NCBI GenBank assembly: GCA_964544295.1
Contig: CAZJBJ010000001.1
Coordinates: 1-64,000, forward strand
DNA from: JAENVU01 sp964544295
Lineage (GTDB): Bacteria > Actinomycetota > Acidimicrobiia > IMCC26256 > JAENVU01
Length of the DNA stretch: 64,000 bases
Direction: 5' to 3'
Shown here: piece after piece, positions 42,799-51,052 of the stretch
Layout of the letters: each line of letters begins with the position of its first letter
How positions within the stretch are numbered: the stretch's first letter is position 1
Program-made: the position numbers and the translations under genes
The notes under the pieces: model-generated
What the model was told of the DNA's origin: nothing
Database searches by the model: none
What the model saw: only the letters and a program-made list of their open reading frames with translations

Positions 42799-45333
42799 TC
42801 ACTGATGGTGACCGGCGTGATCCGTCGCCGCCATCGACGACGCGAACGGATCGTCGGTCCGATGTGCCCAGACGTGCAGCATCTCCGGTGACCGCAGCTC
42901 GGGACGGCCGCGGACACAGCTCCCGTCGGCAGCCGCGAGCTCGAGTGGAAATCCCCCCTGGATCATGCAGACCGGCGCACCGAAGACGTGGTAGTGCCAG
43001 GTCGTGTCCGGGCCACCCGGTTGCGGCCCCCGACGGTCCCCGTCCGCGAGGTACATCGCGCCGAGGAACCGCCGGGCTCCGGGGCCCGGTGAGTACATCA
43101 ACGCCTCGGGCGCACGCGGGTCGAGCGTTCGATGGTCCGTCACGGCGGCCGGGTTCACCCAGTGGGTCTCGTCGACCTGCACGAACCCCTCACGCCGGGC
43201 GACGGTGAGGTCCCGGAAGCGCCGACTGCGATCGAGGGTGTCCTGGACCAACTGTCGACCCACCGCCCGCTGACTCCCTGTGGTCGCCGTCGACGCCGGC
43301 CACTCCGAGACGCTGAACGCCTGCGCCTCGATGCGGCGGAGGTAGCGACCGTCCGGCGCGCGGCCGACGGCGGACACGGTTCCCGAATACGGCCCGATCG
43401 CCGCGGCCACGGCCCGGTAGGCGTCCTCGGCCGCCGCGCCGTGGAGCGATCGGTCGGCCACCGGTGACACCGTCGCGGCCGCGACGTGTCCGAGCACGAC
43501 CGGTGCCGCGGCGCGTAGTTCGGCCGCAGTGGCGGCCTGACGCTTCGAATCGCGTCGGGCGGGTGCGGGCCCGAGCGCGTCCACCACTGCCTGCGCGACA
43601 CATTCGCCCGCGTCCAGGCCCGCCGCGTTCGCCTTCGGAATATGGATACCGCCGTACTCCCGACTCTTGGCCGCTTGTCGCGCCGCGGCCATGAACGACG
43701 GGAACCGGCGCGGCCGGATCGAGAAGGACGCCCGGACATCGGAGCCGGTGCTGAATCCCTCGTCCCGGTAGGCCATCGGTCCGACGAGTTCGGTCAAGGT
43801 GCGGGCGGCGGCGCCGGACACGGTCGCGTGGCCGGACACCCAGTCCGGGAACGGGGGCGTGTTGAGGTACGGCGCCCAGTCGGGGTCGATCGACTCTCGG
43901 ATGACGGTCACCGGTCGGATCTGGTTCCATTGGTACTTCGATGCCCACGCGGTGATGAACGCGTCGCCCACCGCCGCGCCGACCGCCCCCTGCAGCCGCG
44001 CCGCGTCGCCGAGGGACAGGGCGCGGCGGTCGATCGCGATGTTCGCGGTGGCGACCCAGTGACCACCGGGAGTGCCGGTATGACCGCGATCGTCGTTCCA
44101 GAATCGAGCGATGGCGCGTTGATCCCGGGTGAGCGAACGTGACGTCTCGTAGACCGCACGCTCCTCGGTCATGAACTCCGAGCCCGGATCGGTCGAGTAC
44201 TCGGGTGGCGCCGGCGCGGCGCACTCCGAGGCGCCGCTCACGACGTAGGGCCGCAGATCGCCCCACCACGGCTCCTGGGCGGCCTGAAAGGTGGTGGGCG
44301 TGGGAACCCACCGCCCCGGACCGGTCGGTGCGACATACGGGCGGGTCCTCGTCTCCGCGAACCCGTCGCGGGCGGACCACTCGATCAGTCGTGTCGCCAC
44401 CCCCTGCCCGTAGCGCACCGACGCGCGGAAGCGACCGGTCGAGACGCGGTCGGCCGCCGCCGCCAGGGCATCGTCCCGGAACGCGGCGAACGCCGCCCGG
44501 GTGGACGGCACCTGCGACAGCGCGCGTGGCACGAGCGGTGCGCCCGAGGCGGCCACGGTGCGTTCGTCGACCTGCCGCGGCGCGGCCGGGATCGGTGCCA
44601 GGTCGCGCACCGGAAGGGCATTCGGCTGAACGGTCTCGAGCAGCGCGAGCCCCGACAGCGCGTACACCCGCGACGCGACCGGTGGGTTCAGCCGATCCCG
44701 CTGCACCAGCCGGATCACGAGTCGGGTCAGGTCCACGACGAGGCCCGGCGAGCCGGTGACCCGACGCGGCTCCGCGGATCGGTTCCCCGTCAACGGTCGC
44801 GCGCACGACGCGACCGTCCCGTCCGGCAACACGGTGTCGCACCGCCCGACCGCGGGCAGGTCTCGCAGGCGCATCCGCGCGTCCGTGAGATCCGCATCGG
44901 TCCAGAAACTGAGCCCGAAGCGGGCGGCGCGCAGGTCCGCCTGACCGAGCCGCGCCGCACTGAACCGCGCGCGGTCGAGGCGAGCGCGGCGGAGGTCCGC
45001 GCCCTCGAGCGCGCCGCTCGCCCAGCCGCTCCGTCGCAGATCCGCGCCGCGCAGATCCGTACGGGTCGCGTTCACCCGATCGAGACGCGCGCCGCGCAGG
45101 TCGACACCGCGCAGGTCGGATCGGGACAGATTCGCGCCTCGGAGATCCGAGTCGCGGAAGTCCCACCCGCGCAGATCTCGCCGTGACAGGTCGACGCCGA
45201 CGCAGTCGGTCGTCCGACCCCGTCGACACCGGTCGGCCGCGCCCGCCCGGTCGGCCCCGCCCGAGAGGGCGGTGAGGGCGATCGTCGCGACGACCAACCC
45301 GATCGGGACGACGCGACCGCGCTTCCGGATCAC
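42799..45333 (-). CDS. Exported fusion: pentapeptide repeats, vanadium-haloperoxidase-like domain, C-terminal domain
   Basis: 844 residues from GTG 45333. Signal peptide about 1-33; pentapeptide A(D/N)LxR-type repeats at about 45-155 (DLRGANLSRSDLRGVDLRGA); a vanadium-haloperoxidase/PAP2-fold domain at about 380-590 with KYQWNQIRP, FPDWVSGHATVSGA and SREYGGIHI, the three phosphate/vanadate-binding motifs; and a C-terminal domain (about 660-844) with HWVNPAAVTDHRTLDPRAPEALMY...WHYHVFG...MLHVWAHRTDDPF. The start codon overlaps the stop of the CRTAC1 gene by four bases (GTGA). Halide oxidation or lipid dephosphorylation outside the cell is possible; the combination is unusual. Confidence 0.9.
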   Translation of the reverse strand: MIRKRGRVVPIGLVVATIALTALSGGADRAGAADRCRRGRTTDCVGVDLSRRDLRGWDFRDSDLRGANLSRSDLRGVDLRGARLDRVNATRTDLRGADLRRSGWASGALEGADLRRARLDRARFSAARLGQADLRAARFGLSFWTDADLTDARMRLRDLPAVGRCDTVLPDGTVASCARPLTGNRSAEPRRVTGSPGLVVDLTRLVIRLVQRDRLNPPVASRVYALSGLALLETVQPNALPVRDLAPIPAAPRQVDERTVAASGAPLVPRALSQVPSTRAAFAAFRDDALAAAADRVSTGRFRASVRYGQGVATRLIEWSARDGFAETRTRPYVAPTGPGRWVPTPTTFQAAQEPWWGDLRPYVVSGASECAAPAPPEYSTDPGSEFMTEERAVYETSRSLTRDQRAIARFWNDDRGHTGTPGGHWVATANIAIDRRALSLGDAARLQGAVGAAVGDAFITAWASKYQWNQIRPVTVIRESIDPDWAPYLNTPPFPDWVSGHATVSGAAARTLTELVGPMAYRDEGFSTGSDVRASFSIRPRRFPSFMAAARQAAKSREYGGIHIPKANAAGLDAGECVAQAVVDALGPAPARRDSKRQAATAAELRAAAPVVLGHVAAATVSPVADRSLHGAAAEDAYRAVAAAIGPYSGTVSAVGRAPDGRYLRRIEAQAFSVSEWPASTATTGSQRAVGRQLVQDTLDRSRRFRDLTVARREGFVQVDETHWVNPAAVTDHRTLDPRAPEALMYSPGPGARRFLGAMYLADGDRRGPQPGGPDTTWHYHVFGAPVCMIQGGFPLELAAADGSCVRGRPELRSPEMLHVWAHRTDDPFASSMAATDHAGHHQ

Positions 45334-47177
45334 GTGGGCTCCGTGATCACGAACGTTCGATCGGGCTTGACGTTCCGCATCGTCACCACCTTGCCGCTCG
45401 CGGGGAATCGCACCTGCACCCGGTCCACTCGCGCTCGCTGCGTTCCCAGACCGACCTGCACGGCCCGTTCGCTCTGACCGAGAAACGCGGTCCCGGTGCC
45501 GACTTCGATGACCGTCGACGGTCCGCGCCGCTTCGGGCGGACACTCACCACCGCTCCCAGTCCGTCCCGGTTCGACGACGTGCCCCGGACCTCGACGCGC
45601 AGATAGTGCGCCGGCCGACTGGTGTTCCGCAGCAGGACCGGGCGCGCACCGGGTTGCACCGCGATGACGTCGAGGCGACCGTCGCGGTTCTGGTCGAGCA
45701 CCGCGAGTCCGCGTGCGTTGATCACGTCGAACCCGGCAGGACCCGCGACCTGGGTGAACCCGTCCTTGCCGTCGTTGCGCCACAGGCGACTCCGACCGCC
45801 CGCGAACGGCTTGGCCAGGGGGATGTCAGGGAAGTCCACCCCGCTCACCTGCAGCAGGTCCCGCCGACCCCGGTTCATCGTGTCCACCATGGCCGTTCCC
45901 CAGCCCCACCCGCCGTTGCGAACCCCGGCGAGATCGGTGGCGTCGCGGAACGTGCGCTTCCCCAGTCCGAGAAACAGCCGATTGCCGCTCCCACCCCAGT
46001 TGCCGCCGTCGGTGAAGGAGGAGCCACGCGGATCGAAGATGGACGTCACCATGACGTCGGCGAGACCGTCACCGTTGACGTCGCCGACCGCCAGCCCCAT
46101 ACCGTTCTCCTCGGTTCCGAGCCCCGCGGCCTTGGTGCCCTCGGCGAAGGTCCCGTCGTGACGGTTCCAGAACAGATGACTCGTGCCGAAGTCTCCCGCG
46201 ACGAGCAGATCCTGCCAACCGTCCCGGTCGAGGTCGGCGAACGTCGCCCCGAAGGCGAAGACCGGATCGTTCGTCCGTTCGATCGCCACCCCCGCCGCGG
46301 TCGTGACGTCGTCGAAGTAGCCGGGTTGCGCTTCGCCGCGGTTGTGGAGGAGCCGGGCATCCGAGGCGGCGATCGGCGTCGCGCCGGACGCGCCCCGGTA
46401 CTCGGTGAAATACACGTCGACGAAACCGTCGCGGTCGTAGTCACCGACGGCGATCGAGTACCCGATGTGGATGTTGCCGTTCTCGAGCGCCGTCCCCCGA
46501 GCCTGCGCCGCTTCGGTGAACCGTCCCGAGCCCTCGTTCACGAACAGGTAGTAGCGATGCGACGCGATGGTGCTGACGAACAGGTCCTCGTCGCCGTCGT
46601 TGTCGATGTCGGCGAAGGCGGCACCGACCGACGCCTCGGGGAGCGCCTCGAGCCCGGAACCTGCCGTCGCATCATGGAAGCCATCGTCGTCGGCGAGCAT
46701 CAACCGGCCCGGGCCGTCGAGGCGGGGCACGTAGACGTCGACGAGTCCGTCCTGGTTCGCGTCGCCCACCGCCACGCCGCCCGTGAACCGCTCGAGCTGG
46801 CAGAGCGCGCCGTTCAACGCGTCGCCGACCGGCAGCGACACTCCCGGGAACTCGGCCCGGAGTTCGGGCTCGCTGAGCAGACAGCCCGGAGCACCACACA
46901 GGGGCGCCCGCGCGAACGTGAGACCCACCCGTCCGGACACGTCGCGGAACTTCGGGGTCCGACCCTTCACGCGACGCGGACCGATGGCCCGGGCCGACGG
47001 CGAAGCACGGTACTCGGGTCCGTCGCCGCAGGCCCCCGAGGGCGCCGCGACCTGATCCGCTCCCGGGTCCGCCGCGGCGCGGGGCGCGTCACCGAAGGCA
47101 CCCCCGCCGCCCAGGCCGACGATGGCGGCCACACCTACGCTGAGGATCGCGCCTGATCGCCCCCGACGAACGCTCAC
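45330..47177 (-). CDS. Exported CRTAC1-family FG-GAP/ASPIC-UnbV protein
   Basis: 615 residues from GTG 47177 (GACACT sits six bases before it). After a signal peptide come at least six calcium-binding FG-GAP/VCBS repeats (GVAVGDANQDGLVDVYVP, ASVGAAFADIDNDGDEDLFV, YSIAVGDYDRDGFVDVYF, GATFADLDRDGWQDLLVAG, GLAVGDVNGDGLADVMV, GLAVLDQNRDGRLDVIAV), then an ASPIC/UnbV C-terminal domain (LGAVVSV...FLGQSERAVQVGLG...VDRVQVRFPASG). It forms an extracellular beta-propeller for binding or adhesion. It is coupled by four bases to the haloperoxidase-like gene, so the two products should act together. Confidence 0.93.
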   Translation of the reverse strand: MSVRRGRSGAILSVGVAAIVGLGGGGAFGDAPRAAADPGADQVAAPSGACGDGPEYRASPSARAIGPRRVKGRTPKFRDVSGRVGLTFARAPLCGAPGCLLSEPELRAEFPGVSLPVGDALNGALCQLERFTGGVAVGDANQDGLVDVYVPRLDGPGRLMLADDDGFHDATAGSGLEALPEASVGAAFADIDNDGDEDLFVSTIASHRYYLFVNEGSGRFTEAAQARGTALENGNIHIGYSIAVGDYDRDGFVDVYFTEYRGASGATPIAASDARLLHNRGEAQPGYFDDVTTAAGVAIERTNDPVFAFGATFADLDRDGWQDLLVAGDFGTSHLFWNRHDGTFAEGTKAAGLGTEENGMGLAVGDVNGDGLADVMVTSIFDPRGSSFTDGGNWGGSGNRLFLGLGKRTFRDATDLAGVRNGGWGWGTAMVDTMNRGRRDLLQVSGVDFPDIPLAKPFAGGRSRLWRNDGKDGFTQVAGPAGFDVINARGLAVLDQNRDGRLDVIAVQPGARPVLLRNTSRPAHYLRVEVRGTSSNRDGLGAVVSVRPKRRGPSTVIEVGTGTAFLGQSERAVQVGLGTQRARVDRVQVRFPASGKVVTMRNVKPDRTFVITEPT

Positions 47178-47183
47178 CGATCC

Positions 47184-47189
47184 AGTGTC
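47184..47189 (-). promoter_or_regulatory. Putative -10 element of the CRTAC1 gene
   Basis: GACACT on the minus strand, six bases before GTG 47177. It supports that start codon over the longer frame. Confidence 0.35.
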
Positions 47190-47234
47190 GCACAGGCACC
47201 GGCCTCGCCCCACCGCGGGCCGGGCGGCGCCGCC

Positions 47235-47621
47235 TCAGAAGTCGGTGATGGCCCGGATCTCGGCCTGGAGCGCCAGATATTCGGGTGACGTCGTCAGCGG
47301 CAGCAGCTGCATCAGCGAGCCCATGTTGCCGGTCACCTTCATCCGTCCCTGCATGAACGCCGCGTTCGCGTCGAGCTCACCGCGCTGGATCTTCACCGAG
47401 TCCTCGTACGACAACGTCAAGGTGAAGTCCGGTTCGTCGATGACACCGGCCGCGCTCTCGAGCAGCTTCCCGTTCTCCAGGCGCCACCAGTACTTGATGT
47501 CACCGTCGGGACCACCGGTCACGACGTACTGGATCCGCGCCGACGCACCCGGGCGTTCGGGCTGGCCGGCGGCCAGCCCCCGAGCCTCGTCGAACCACGC
47601 ATCGGTCAGGTACTTGGTCAT
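47235..47621 (-). CDS. SCP2 sterol-carrier-domain protein
   Basis: 128 residues. ATG 47621 has a ribosome site (ctggagggctg). The single SCP2-like domain shows IQYVVTGGPDGDIKYWWRLENGKLLESA, DFTLTLSYEDSVKIQRGELDANAAFMQGRMKVTGNMG and LLPLTTSPEY, with the typical GRMKVTGN hydrophobic-tunnel end. It binds lipids, acyl-CoA or sterols and can feed them to beta-oxidation enzymes. It is 16 bases downstream of mca and probably in the same operon. Confidence 0.9.
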   Translation of the reverse strand: MTKYLTDAWFDEARGLAAGQPERPGASARIQYVVTGGPDGDIKYWWRLENGKLLESAAGVIDEPDFTLTLSYEDSVKIQRGELDANAAFMQGRMKVTGNMGSLMQLLPLTTSPEYLALQAEIRAITDF

Positions 47622-47637
47622 CAGCCCTCCAGCCGGA

Positions 47638-48531
47638 TCAACGGGCAGTGGTCGTGACCGACCGCAGCCCCGCGAACAGGTCGTCCTCGGGTTCGCCCTC
47701 GGGGGTACCCGTCTCGACGAGCGAGCGCGCCAGTTCGAACTCCTCCCACGGGAACACCTCGCGCACGACGTCGTCCGGGAGCCGCATCCAGAACCCGTCC
47801 GGATCCACCTGCGTGCGATGAGCGAGCAGTGCCGCCCGCCGGTTGGCGAGATGGTCACTGACGTCGATGAACGTGGTGAACCGTCCGTCGCGCGCCTCGG
47901 TGAACCCTCGTTCGAACCACTGGGCGTACGGGCTCTCATCGCCCCGGGCGAGGAACGCCTCGTGCAGCGCGCGCACCCGCCGGGCCGACCACCCGGTGAA
48001 GTAGAGCTTGCTCGGCTGCCAGGGCTCGCCGGCGTCGGGAAACCGATCCGGGTCACCCGCCGCGTCGAAGGCCGGACCGGAGATCTCGTGCACCCGGACG
48101 TGGTCCGGATGGGGGTAGAACTCGCGCTCGTCACCGTAGGTGACGATCACCTGCGGCCGCTCGGCCCGGATGATCCGCACCAACCGTCCGACCGCTTCGT
48201 CGAGCGGCGCGTTGGCGAAGTTCTCGGCGTGCGCGTTCGCGTCGGAGTCCTTCATGCCGGAATCGCGGTACCCCAGAAGGTGCAGCCGGTCGTAGCCGAT
48301 GGCTGCGACGCTCGCCTCCAACTCCGCGATGCGCACCGCGTGCAGGTTGGCTCGGACCTCTTCGGTGTCCATTGCCGGGTTGAGGATGTCGCCCTCCTCC
48401 CCACCGGTGCAACAGACGAGCACGCCACGAATGCCTTCCGCGGCGTACTTGGCGACGGTTCCGGCACCCTTGGACGCCTCATCGTCGGGGTGGGCGTGGA
48501 CCGAGAGCAGACAGAGTGGAGCATCGACCAT
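47638..48531 (-). CDS. mca: Mycothiol S-conjugate amidase
   Basis: 297 residues. HAHPDDEASKGAG (zinc-binding AHPDDE at 13-18), LVCCTGGEEGDILN, YPHPDHVRVHE and HLLGYRDSGMKDSDAN mark the mycothiol-conjugate amidase branch of the PIG-L family. It cleaves mycothiol-toxin adducts to release a mercapturate for export. Its presence means the organism makes mycothiol, hence an actinobacterium. A TAGGTT six bases upstream of ATG 48531 suggests an additional leaderless promoter within the run. Confidence 0.95.
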   Translation of the reverse strand: MVDAPLCLLSVHAHPDDEASKGAGTVAKYAAEGIRGVLVCCTGGEEGDILNPAMDTEEVRANLHAVRIAELEASVAAIGYDRLHLLGYRDSGMKDSDANAHAENFANAPLDEAVGRLVRIIRAERPQVIVTYGDEREFYPHPDHVRVHEISGPAFDAAGDPDRFPDAGEPWQPSKLYFTGWSARRVRALHEAFLARGDESPYAQWFERGFTEARDGRFTTFIDVSDHLANRRAALLAHRTQVDPDGFWMRLPDDVVREVFPWEEFELARSLVETGTPEGEPEDDLFAGLRSVTTTAR

Positions 48532-48537
48532 GCCGCG

Positions 48538-48543
48538 AACCTA
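48538..48543 (-). promoter_or_regulatory. Putative -10 element of mca
   Basis: TAGGTT on the minus strand, six bases before ATG 48531. It overlaps the last codon of the cyclase gene, so mca could be transcribed independently. Confidence 0.45.
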
Positions 48544-49641
48544 CCCGGTCGTCACCGGACCCGGTTCGGACTCGCGGTCGGTCTCCGGGCCGAGATCGGC
48601 GACCGCGAACAGCTCCACGCGCCCGATCCCGCGGATCTTCCGGCTGCGAATCCGCCGGAACTGGAACCGGTCATGGGGATCGAGCGCCTCGGCGAGTTCG
48701 GCCGCGGCAACCACGGTGCCCGGTCGAGCGATCTCGACCAACCGATGGGCCAGGTTCACGACTCCCCCGTAGTAATCGCCTTCTCGGGCCAAGGCCGGAC
48801 CCACGGCGACTCCGGCTCGTGCCGGCGGCAGCCCGCCGTCGGGACCGGTGCGGGCGGTCAGCTCCAGGGCCACGCTCACCAGCACCTCGGGGTCTTCGGT
48901 CACGAACATCACCTCGTCGCCGATCGTCTTCACCAGCCGGGCGCCGAGCCGGGCCACTGTGTCGTAGGTCACCGACTCGAATCGCGAGACCAGTGCCGCC
49001 AGCTCACGACCGTCGAGCTCCTGACTGATGGCCGTGTATCCGACCAGATCGACGAAGCCGACTCCCAGGTTCGGCACCTCGCCGGCGAGCCGTTGATCGC
49101 CGAGCACCTTCCGCCAGACCGCGGCCCGCAACTGAACCCGCAGTGCGTAGTCGTTCAGACGAGCCAACGTCGGCCAATCGAGCGTGTCGACGAGTTCGAG
49201 TGCGATCGTGGCGTCGTCCACGCCGTCGGCGCGCGCGGTCAGGATGCCCTCGGCCAACTGGTCGGAGATCGCCTCCGCGACCCGCGAGAGTCCCGAGCCC
49301 ACCGCGCGCACCTGCGCCACCAACGCGTCGTCGTCGCCCTCCGCATACAGCAGCGACTCGGCGCGCGACTGCAACAACCGCAACACCTCGACGGACTCGT
49401 CGGTGAACACCGGCACACCGTCGGGCACGTCGGGAAACCCGAGCGCGCGCCACAACATCGTCGCGGTGTCCGCCGGCATGCCACTGCGCGCCGCCACCGC
49501 GTCCGAGTCGAGATGGTGCTCACCCGGAACGAAGAGGCGATCGATCGCCAGCAGGGTGAGCGTCCCGTCGCGTTCGGCGGATTCGAGATCAGCCGCGGAC
49601 GCGCCTCGCTTGCGCAGGAATCGGGCGAGCCTGCGGTCCAC
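48541..49641 (-). CDS. Class III adenylate cyclase with N-terminal regulatory domain
   Basis: 366 residues. The N-terminal ~180 residues look like the adenylate cyclase regulatory domain of Rv1264-type proteins (pH-sensing in that case). The catalytic domain keeps all key residues: metal-binding D198 (FVDLVGYT) and D242 (TIGDEVMFV), adenine-recognising K238 and the transition-state pair N296/R300 (VVNLAHRLVEIA). It makes cAMP from ATP. It sits between an acyl-CoA dehydrogenase and mca. The cNMP-binding protein at 9373-9795 could be an effector, though far away. Confidence 0.93.
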   Translation of the reverse strand: MDRRLARFLRKRGASAADLESAERDGTLTLLAIDRLFVPGEHHLDSDAVAARSGMPADTATMLWRALGFPDVPDGVPVFTDESVEVLRLLQSRAESLLYAEGDDDALVAQVRAVGSGLSRVAEAISDQLAEGILTARADGVDDATIALELVDTLDWPTLARLNDYALRVQLRAAVWRKVLGDQRLAGEVPNLGVGFVDLVGYTAISQELDGRELAALVSRFESVTYDTVARLGARLVKTIGDEVMFVTEDPEVLVSVALELTARTGPDGGLPPARAGVAVGPALAREGDYYGGVVNLAHRLVEIARPGTVVAAAELAEALDPHDRFQFRRIRSRKIRGIGRVELFAVADLGPETDRESEPGPVTTG

Positions 49642-49674
49642 GGGGTCAGCGCCGTCGACCGTGCGCGACCACCG

Positions 49675-50949
49675 TCATGCCGACCGGGGCACCTGGACCC
49701 AGGGCAGTTCGCGCGAGGAGTCCGGCTCCTTCGGCAGACCCAGGACCCGTTCCCCGAGAATGTTGCGCATCACGTCGGAGGTGCCACCCTCGATCGTGTT
49801 CGCCTGGGCCCGCAGGAATCCGAACGCCACGAGCGCATCCGGATCGACCTGCGGGCTGCGACCGACCCGCTCGGTCTTCGACAACGGGGAGCCTTCCCAG
49901 GCCATTCCGGATGCGCCCTCGATCTGGAGCGACAGGTTCTGGAGGCGCTGGTTGAACTCGGCCTGCATCAGCTTGGTGATCGAACCCTCCGGGCCCGCTT
50001 CGCCACCGCTCTTGCGCTTGTTCGCCGCCCGCTCGTTGTTCAACCGGATGAGCCGGCTCTCGATGTAGGCCTGCGCGAGTTGCTGACGGACGATCGGGTC
50101 CGTCGTGCCCTTGGCGCGTTCCATGAGTCGACTCACCGGACTCCCGCCGACCGCCTCGCCGCCGATCGAGCCCGCGCCCGACAGCGAGACGCGTTCGTTC
50201 ATGAGCGTGGTGATCGCGACCTTCCAGCCGTCGCCCTCGCGACCGAGCATCCAGTCGTGGCGTACGCGCGCGTCGTTGAAGAACACCTCGTTGAACTCGG
50301 CGTCGCCCGTGATCTGCACCAGCGGGCGAACCTCGACCCCCGGCTGATGCATGTCCACGACGAAATACGACAGCCCGCCGTGCTTGGGGACGTCGGGGTC
50401 CGTGCGGCACAGCAACATCCCCCACCGCGCGATGTGGGCCACCGTCGTCCAGACCTTCTGGCCGTTGACGACCCATTCGTCGCCGTCGCGTACCGCCCGA
50501 GTCGCGAGGCCCGCGACGTCCGAACCCGCTCCCGGTTCGGAGAAGAGCTGACACCAGATCTCCTGATTGCAGGCCAACGGTCGGAGCAACCGGTGCTTCA
50601 TCTCCTCGGTGCCCCACGCGATGAGGGTCGGGCCCCCCATGCCGATCCCGATGATGTTGTAGGGACGCGGCACCTTGTACCGGGCCAGCACGTCGTTCAC
50701 GTGCTTCGCCTCACCCGGGTTGAGCGACAGGCCCGCGCCGTACTCGGCGGGCCAGGTCGGGGTGGCGAGTCCCGACTCACCCAGCCGGACGCACCAGTCG
50801 TCGTAGTCGAGCGCGCCGCGCAGCTCCGCCACCGCGCCCTCGTCGCCCCGGTCCACGGCCGCCATCCAACCCTCGGGCAACTGCTCGGCCAACCACGCGG
50901 TCGCGAACTCGCGGAGCGCATCGGCCGAACGGTCTTCGAGTACCGACAT
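49675..50949 (-). CDS. Acyl-CoA dehydrogenase
   Basis: 424 residues. ATG 50949 has a good ribosome site (tgggaggtttgcaac). It has the FAD-binding region QLFSEPGAGSDVAGLATRAV, DEWVVNGQKVWTTVAHIARWGMLLCRT and the C-terminal signature ANTIEGGTSDVMRNILGERVLGLP. It oxidises acyl-CoA to enoyl-CoA, passing electrons to EtfAB. Length and sequence resemble the FadE-type enzymes acting on branched or steroid substrates. It heads the minus-strand run that includes the cyclase 33 bases downstream. Confidence 0.94.
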   Translation of the reverse strand: MSVLEDRSADALREFATAWLAEQLPEGWMAAVDRGDEGAVAELRGALDYDDWCVRLGESGLATPTWPAEYGAGLSLNPGEAKHVNDVLARYKVPRPYNIIGIGMGGPTLIAWGTEEMKHRLLRPLACNQEIWCQLFSEPGAGSDVAGLATRAVRDGDEWVVNGQKVWTTVAHIARWGMLLCRTDPDVPKHGGLSYFVVDMHQPGVEVRPLVQITGDAEFNEVFFNDARVRHDWMLGREGDGWKVAITTLMNERVSLSGAGSIGGEAVGGSPVSRLMERAKGTTDPIVRQQLAQAYIESRLIRLNNERAANKRKSGGEAGPEGSITKLMQAEFNQRLQNLSLQIEGASGMAWEGSPLSKTERVGRSPQVDPDALVAFGFLRAQANTIEGGTSDVMRNILGERVLGLPKEPDSSRELPWVQVPRSA

Positions 50950-51052
50950 GTTGCAAACCTCCCAGACGACGAGAGTCGGAGGATATCGGCAACCCCGACC
51001 GGACGAGGCCGACTGCAAACGCGGAGGGACCGTCCACTAATTTCACGGTGCT

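Noticed and set aside
42799..45333. Plain PAP2 phosphatase
   Set aside because: The spacing and wording of the anion-binding motifs and the added domains fit exported vanadium-haloperoxidase-like proteins better, though phosphatase activity cannot be excluded.
45334..45783. N-terminal extension of the haloperoxidase-like protein
   Set aside because: Lies over the CRTAC1 gene in another frame, has Arg/Gly-rich non-protein-like composition, and the signal peptide begins at 45333.
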